Part shown: positions 60,884 to 64,000 of the stretch, piece by piece
How positions within the stretch are numbered: position 1 is the stretch's first letter
Layout of the letters: each line of letters opens with the position of its first letter
NCBI RefSeq assembly: GCF_000227135.1
Contig: NC_018236.1
Span: 514,958 to 578,957 of the forward strand
Direction: 5' to 3'
Length of the DNA stretch: 64,000 nt
From: Leishmania donovani
Taxonomy: Eukaryota; Euglenozoa; Kinetoplastea; Trypanosomatida; Trypanosomatidae
Translations under genes and position numbers: made by a program
Notes under the pieces: generated by a model
The model's database searches: none
What the model saw: only the letters and a program-made list of their open reading frames with translations
Told to the model about the DNA's origin: nothing

Positions 60884-63800
60884 TCAGTTCTGCTTTGGCG
60901 ACTTCGACACGCGGGTTCGCACGAAGCGAACGTACGGTTTCGGCACAGGAAACGCGTCGAACTGCTTGCACAGCTGCCGGTAGCGGCGCGCACTACATGC
61001 AATCTTGGCATCGTACAGGTGCTCGATGTAGTCAACTTCCAGCCGTGAGGTTCCAAAGAGCGGTCGCTGGCGGAACTGCCACGTCAGACTGCGCAAGGAG
61101 AGCGCGTTGAGCCACTGACTAAGGAGAAGCCTGTCCCCTGCGTCGGACGCCTTGAACTGCACCTCCACACCACCGGCAGTCACTCGGACCTCAAATGCCA
61201 AAGTGCACGCGGAAGGGCGGCACTTCTCCAGCGCATCCGTAACATCCTCAACTTGAATCCCATCAATTCCTTTGTTGTGATGGGTTAAGAGAATGCAAAT
61301 TGTGTTGGCAAAGACAAGATCGCTAACTGTAACACCCTCCAGGAAGTCTCGGAAGAGGGAAAACATATCGCTCTGCACCTTCGCGCTGCCAACGCCAAAT
61401 GTCACTTGCGCCTTCACCTTCTGTGTTTCCCGTTCGCGACGCCGACGATCCCTCGCCTCGGCGTCCATGACAATATCGCGCACAGGCACCAACTCCGCGA
61501 CAAAGGGAACATGCCGATCTAACTCGTCACGCAGCGGCCGGCAGCACTCGGGAGAGCAGTAGCGTTGCAGCTTCCCAACCACATACGACGCAAACGACTT
61601 CCAGTCCCGCTCATTCGCAGCTGTTTCAATGCCACCGGAGAGAATAGCATACTTGAAAGTGGCCGATACCTTCGGCAGCTGTCCATTAAAAGCTTTTACG
61701 AGGATCAGTGACAGGAGCTCTCGTTGCTGCGGCCGGTAAGGCACCCGGAACGTGTTTCCGGTACTGCTGGCGAGGCACGCCATGCCACACGAGTACGGCG
61801 TCACCGGCTGGAGGTCGACCGCGACGACGCATTGCAGGCCTAGTGGTGGGGCCTGTCGGTGCAGCGCAGCCCCGATGACATCCTCCACATCCACCACGGT
61901 CGTGGCGAAGGGCTCAATCATGTGCGACTCGCACGGGTAGACGTAGCTCTGTGCGCCGCCTTCAGGCCCCTTCGCTTTGTAGCGCTCCTCGTACTCCCGT
62001 GTGACGGCGACTGCACATCGCAGCTCACGCGACAGCAGCTGGTTCATCGTTTCCCACTCGCCAACAAGGTTGTCCCGCGCACACGACTCCTCCTGCTCCA
62101 TTTGCTGGCAGTGAGAGCGTAGTGCACTTTCAAATTCACGCTGCTCAAGCTCGACCTCCTCCGCCGTCTTCTTCTTCGGCCGAGCAGTCGCAGAAGCCTT
62201 CTTCGCTTTTTTCTTCGGCTTCTTGGCTGGCACCCTGGCCTTCTCCTCCTCCATTTGCGCCATTAGCTGACGGAACGCGCCGCTTTCGCCGCTTTCCAAG
62301 GTTGCCCGCTGCGCCTGCTCCTCGATGTACACTGCCAACGACTCTAACCCAAAGACCGGTGGCTGACGAAGGCCCAGTGCACCACCGTAGCCGCTAACGT
62401 AGATGAAGTTGGACTTCGTCGTATCTGTCTGCGAGACGGCACGTAGCATCGTTGCCATGTCGGGGTCCTCCAGCGTCGTCACCTCGTAGCCTTGCTGTCG
62501 GAGCGCCTCCTCGAGCGGTCTTGTGTCGCCGTCGATGGCCGGCACGCCGGGACACCGCGGATGATGCAACGTTATGAGCAGCGCGCATAGCGACCCCTTC
62601 GTCTTGACGGCCGCATTCACACGAAGCGTGCGGATTTCCTCCACCTTTCGGTCGTTCAAGCTGCGCTGCTCGCTTCGCCGCGCGGCCTCGCGCTTCCCTA
62701 GGCAGCCACGCCAGTTTCGCTGAATCAACAGAGCAGCGTTCTCGCGCACGCCGTCAAACAGCTTCTTGTTGAAGAGAGAGACAGCTGCCGCTTCGTTCGC
62801 CGACATATGCGGGCGTACGCGCTGAATCAGATGCAGCGTCGAGCCGAATTCAGCATTCAGCAGATGCGCGTGAAGCACCGCAGGCAAGAACCACGGTCGT
62901 CCGCTGTTCTGCAGGCTGCGAATGATGTCGTCGGTGAGTACGGACCTGGGCCCGGAATTCAGCGGCCCCAACTTGGCAGTAACGTACGGCTTCAACGTGT
63001 CGCTGAGGAGCACCGACTCCGCACCTTCGATCATGCGATTCAGCATGAGCTCGCGCCGGCCCCGCATTCCCTCGACCATGTACGGGTAGTGCCACCTCAG
63101 CATGTTGCAGTCGTACACCGCGTCAGCCGGCCGCTCAGGCTCGCGGATGTGAAGTACGGAAGCAAGGCAGTCACCGATGCGCACGGTGATTAGCAAGTGC
63201 CCCCGCGGCGCAGTTGCCCTCAGTACTGTGTTGATGGATTCCTCCAGCCGCGTCACACTGTCGAATGCGTGGTAGCACTCCGCAGAAAGTCCGTACCACG
63301 ACCTCCACTGCGTCTCTGTGTGTTCAGGGAGAATGTGCGGTGTGCGCTCGAGCTCACGGAACTTCCCGGACAGCACGTCATACAGCGTCTCGCGCGCAAT
63401 GTTCTCCTCGTCGAACGTGCACGTGAACACCACCGCCGCAACGGAAACGTCGTTGCTCTTAAAGATCCGCATGTCAGGCAAGGCGCCGTGATCGAGGTCT
63501 TGGGACTTGTCGGCGGGGCCGGGAATCCAAACCACGTCGTTGCGGCGCACGACGTTCGTCGCGGAGTTGATGAGCAGCCCGTGGTTGTGGTGATGAGAGC
63601 GGTCCTGCAGCACGTAAGCGCCGGGACCCTCGTTCATCTCCAGCGTAACGTACGGGTATCCACGCAAGGAGAGGTAGAAATGGTCGATCTGGCCTGTGAA
63701 AGGGCGTTGAATCTTCCAGTTACGTACGTTGTGTCCGCCGACCGCGATCCAGTTGTCGTAGCTCACGAACCGCGTCGGGCCCTCCCTCGACACGAAGAGC

Positions 63801-64000
63801 AGATCCTGCAGCACATCATCCACCTTGACACTGAACTTGTTTGCTTCACTGTCAATGCACCGCCACACGAGCTTGTGCCACTCGCCATCCATCAAGTTCT
63901 GCCGCTCGGTGCCGCGGAGTAGCGCAGAGCAGCAGGCACCGAACGCGTCCACAACATAGAAGGTCGTGTGAAGCTCGTGGTAGCGTAGCCGCTCCTTTGT
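60884..64000 (-). CDS. LamG-like / IQ / degenerate caspase-fold protein, 5' end outside window
   Basis: At least 1039 residues; the frame is open to the right edge, so the N-terminus is missing. Numbering from the edge: residues about 30-125 look like a laminin-G/concanavalin-type sandwich (DGEWHKLVWRCIDSEANKFS, FTGQIDHFYLSLRGY). An IQ motif lies near 423-440 (ALLIQRNWRGCLGKREAARR). Residues about 470-540 resemble the first half of a caspase/metacaspase domain: CALLITLHHPRCPGVPAIDG, DTRPLEEALRQQGYEVTTLE, NFIYVSGYGG, where the catalytic SGHG His is Tyr. A Lys-rich coiled insert (about 590-640) is followed by a second caspase-like half (LQCVVAVDLQPVTPYSCG, PQQRELLSLILVKAFNG). Protease activity seems lost; a calmodulin-binding scaffold is possible. 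Confidence 0.75.
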   Translation of the reverse strand, partial: TKERLRYHELHTTFYVVDAFGACCSALLRGTERQNLMDGEWHKLVWRCIDSEANKFSVKVDDVLQDLLFVSREGPTRFVSYDNWIAVGGHNVRNWKIQRPFTGQIDHFYLSLRGYPYVTLEMNEGPGAYVLQDRSHHHNHGLLINSATNVVRRNDVVWIPGPADKSQDLDHGALPDMRIFKSNDVSVAAVVFTCTFDEENIARETLYDVLSGKFRELERTPHILPEHTETQWRSWYGLSAECYHAFDSVTRLEESINTVLRATAPRGHLLITVRIGDCLASVLHIREPERPADAVYDCNMLRWHYPYMVEGMRGRRELMLNRMIEGAESVLLSDTLKPYVTAKLGPLNSGPRSVLTDDIIRSLQNSGRPWFLPAVLHAHLLNAEFGSTLHLIQRVRPHMSANEAAAVSLFNKKLFDGVRENAALLIQRNWRGCLGKREAARRSEQRSLNDRKVEEIRTLRVNAAVKTKGSLCALLITLHHPRCPGVPAIDGDTRPLEEALRQQGYEVTTLEDPDMATMLRAVSQTDTTKSNFIYVSGYGGALGLRQPPVFGLESLAVYIEEQAQRATLESGESGAFRQLMAQMEEEKARVPAKKPKKKAKKASATARPKKKTAEEVELEQREFESALRSHCQQMEQEESCARDNLVGEWETMNQLLSRELRCAVAVTREYEERYKAKGPEGGAQSYVYPCESHMIEPFATTVVDVEDVIGAALHRQAPPLGLQCVVAVDLQPVTPYSCGMACLASSTGNTFRVPYRPQQRELLSLILVKAFNGQLPKVSATFKYAILSGGIETAANERDWKSFASYVVGKLQRYCSPECCRPLRDELDRHVPFVAELVPVRDIVMDAEARDRRRRERETQKVKAQVTFGVGSAKVQSDMFSLFRDFLEGVTVSDLVFANTICILLTHHNKGIDGIQVEDVTDALEKCRPSACTLAFEVRVTAGGVEVQFKASDAGDRLLLSQWLNALSLRSLTWQFRQRPLFGTSRLEVDYIEHLYDAKIACSARRYRQLCKQFDAFPVPKPYVRFVRTRVSKSPKQN

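Noticed and set aside
1..64000. CRISPR array, bacterial operon signals, rRNA or tRNA genes
   Set aside because: No regularly spaced repeats, no Shine-Dalgarno pattern and no structured RNA gene could be supported by reading.

Overview
The window is nuclear DNA of a kinetoplastid, almost certainly Leishmania (genus-level call). Reasons: a base-J thymidine hydroxylase (JBP1), a paraflagellar-rod protein and a trypanosomatid histone H2B; uninterrupted, GC-rich, intronless genes; pyrimidine tracts followed by AG upstream of start codons, as needed for spliced-leader trans-splicing; long CA/GT-rich untranslated spacers; and three dispersed copies of a SIDER2-like repeat. From memory, JBP1 and an H2B locus lie on Leishmania chromosome 9; this was not checked here.

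Every supported gene is on the minus strand. The window is therefore one polycistronic unit read from right (64000) to left (1), with no strand switch. Bacterial promoters, operators and terminators are not expected. Spacers of 0.2-2.6 kb hold the 3' UTR of the gene to the right, the splice acceptor and the 5' UTR of the gene to the left.

Right part, in transcription order: a LamG/IQ/degenerate caspase-fold protein cut by the window edge; a small basic protein; two cytochrome b5 paralogues, one lacking a haem ligand; JBP1; three single-domain rhodanese paralogues, one without the catalytic Cys; a J-domain protein; and a decayed ABCB-type transporter.

Middle: COQ4 (ubiquinone synthesis), a small coiled-coil protein, a SET-domain protein, a probably frameshifted small gene, a GH47/EDEM-like membrane protein that appears catalytically dead, an F-box-like protein with six membrane spans, SIDER2 copy c (with an 85-N assembly gap), and an uncharacterised 580-residue protein.

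Left part: a multi-frame decayed locus, a coiled-coil protein, a second decayed locus, a two-span membrane protein, SIDER2 copy b, histone H2B, a type I surface-type glycoprotein, SIDER2 copy a, the paraflagellar-rod protein, a protein with three SUMO-interaction-like motifs, two tandem PPPDE/DeSI-type putative deSUMOylases, a kelch protein, and a zinc-ribbon protein cut by the left edge.

Main themes are housekeeping and flagellar functions, repeated local duplication followed by loss of catalytic residues (cytochrome b5, rhodanese, GH47, caspase fold), several decayed genes, and retroposon remnants.
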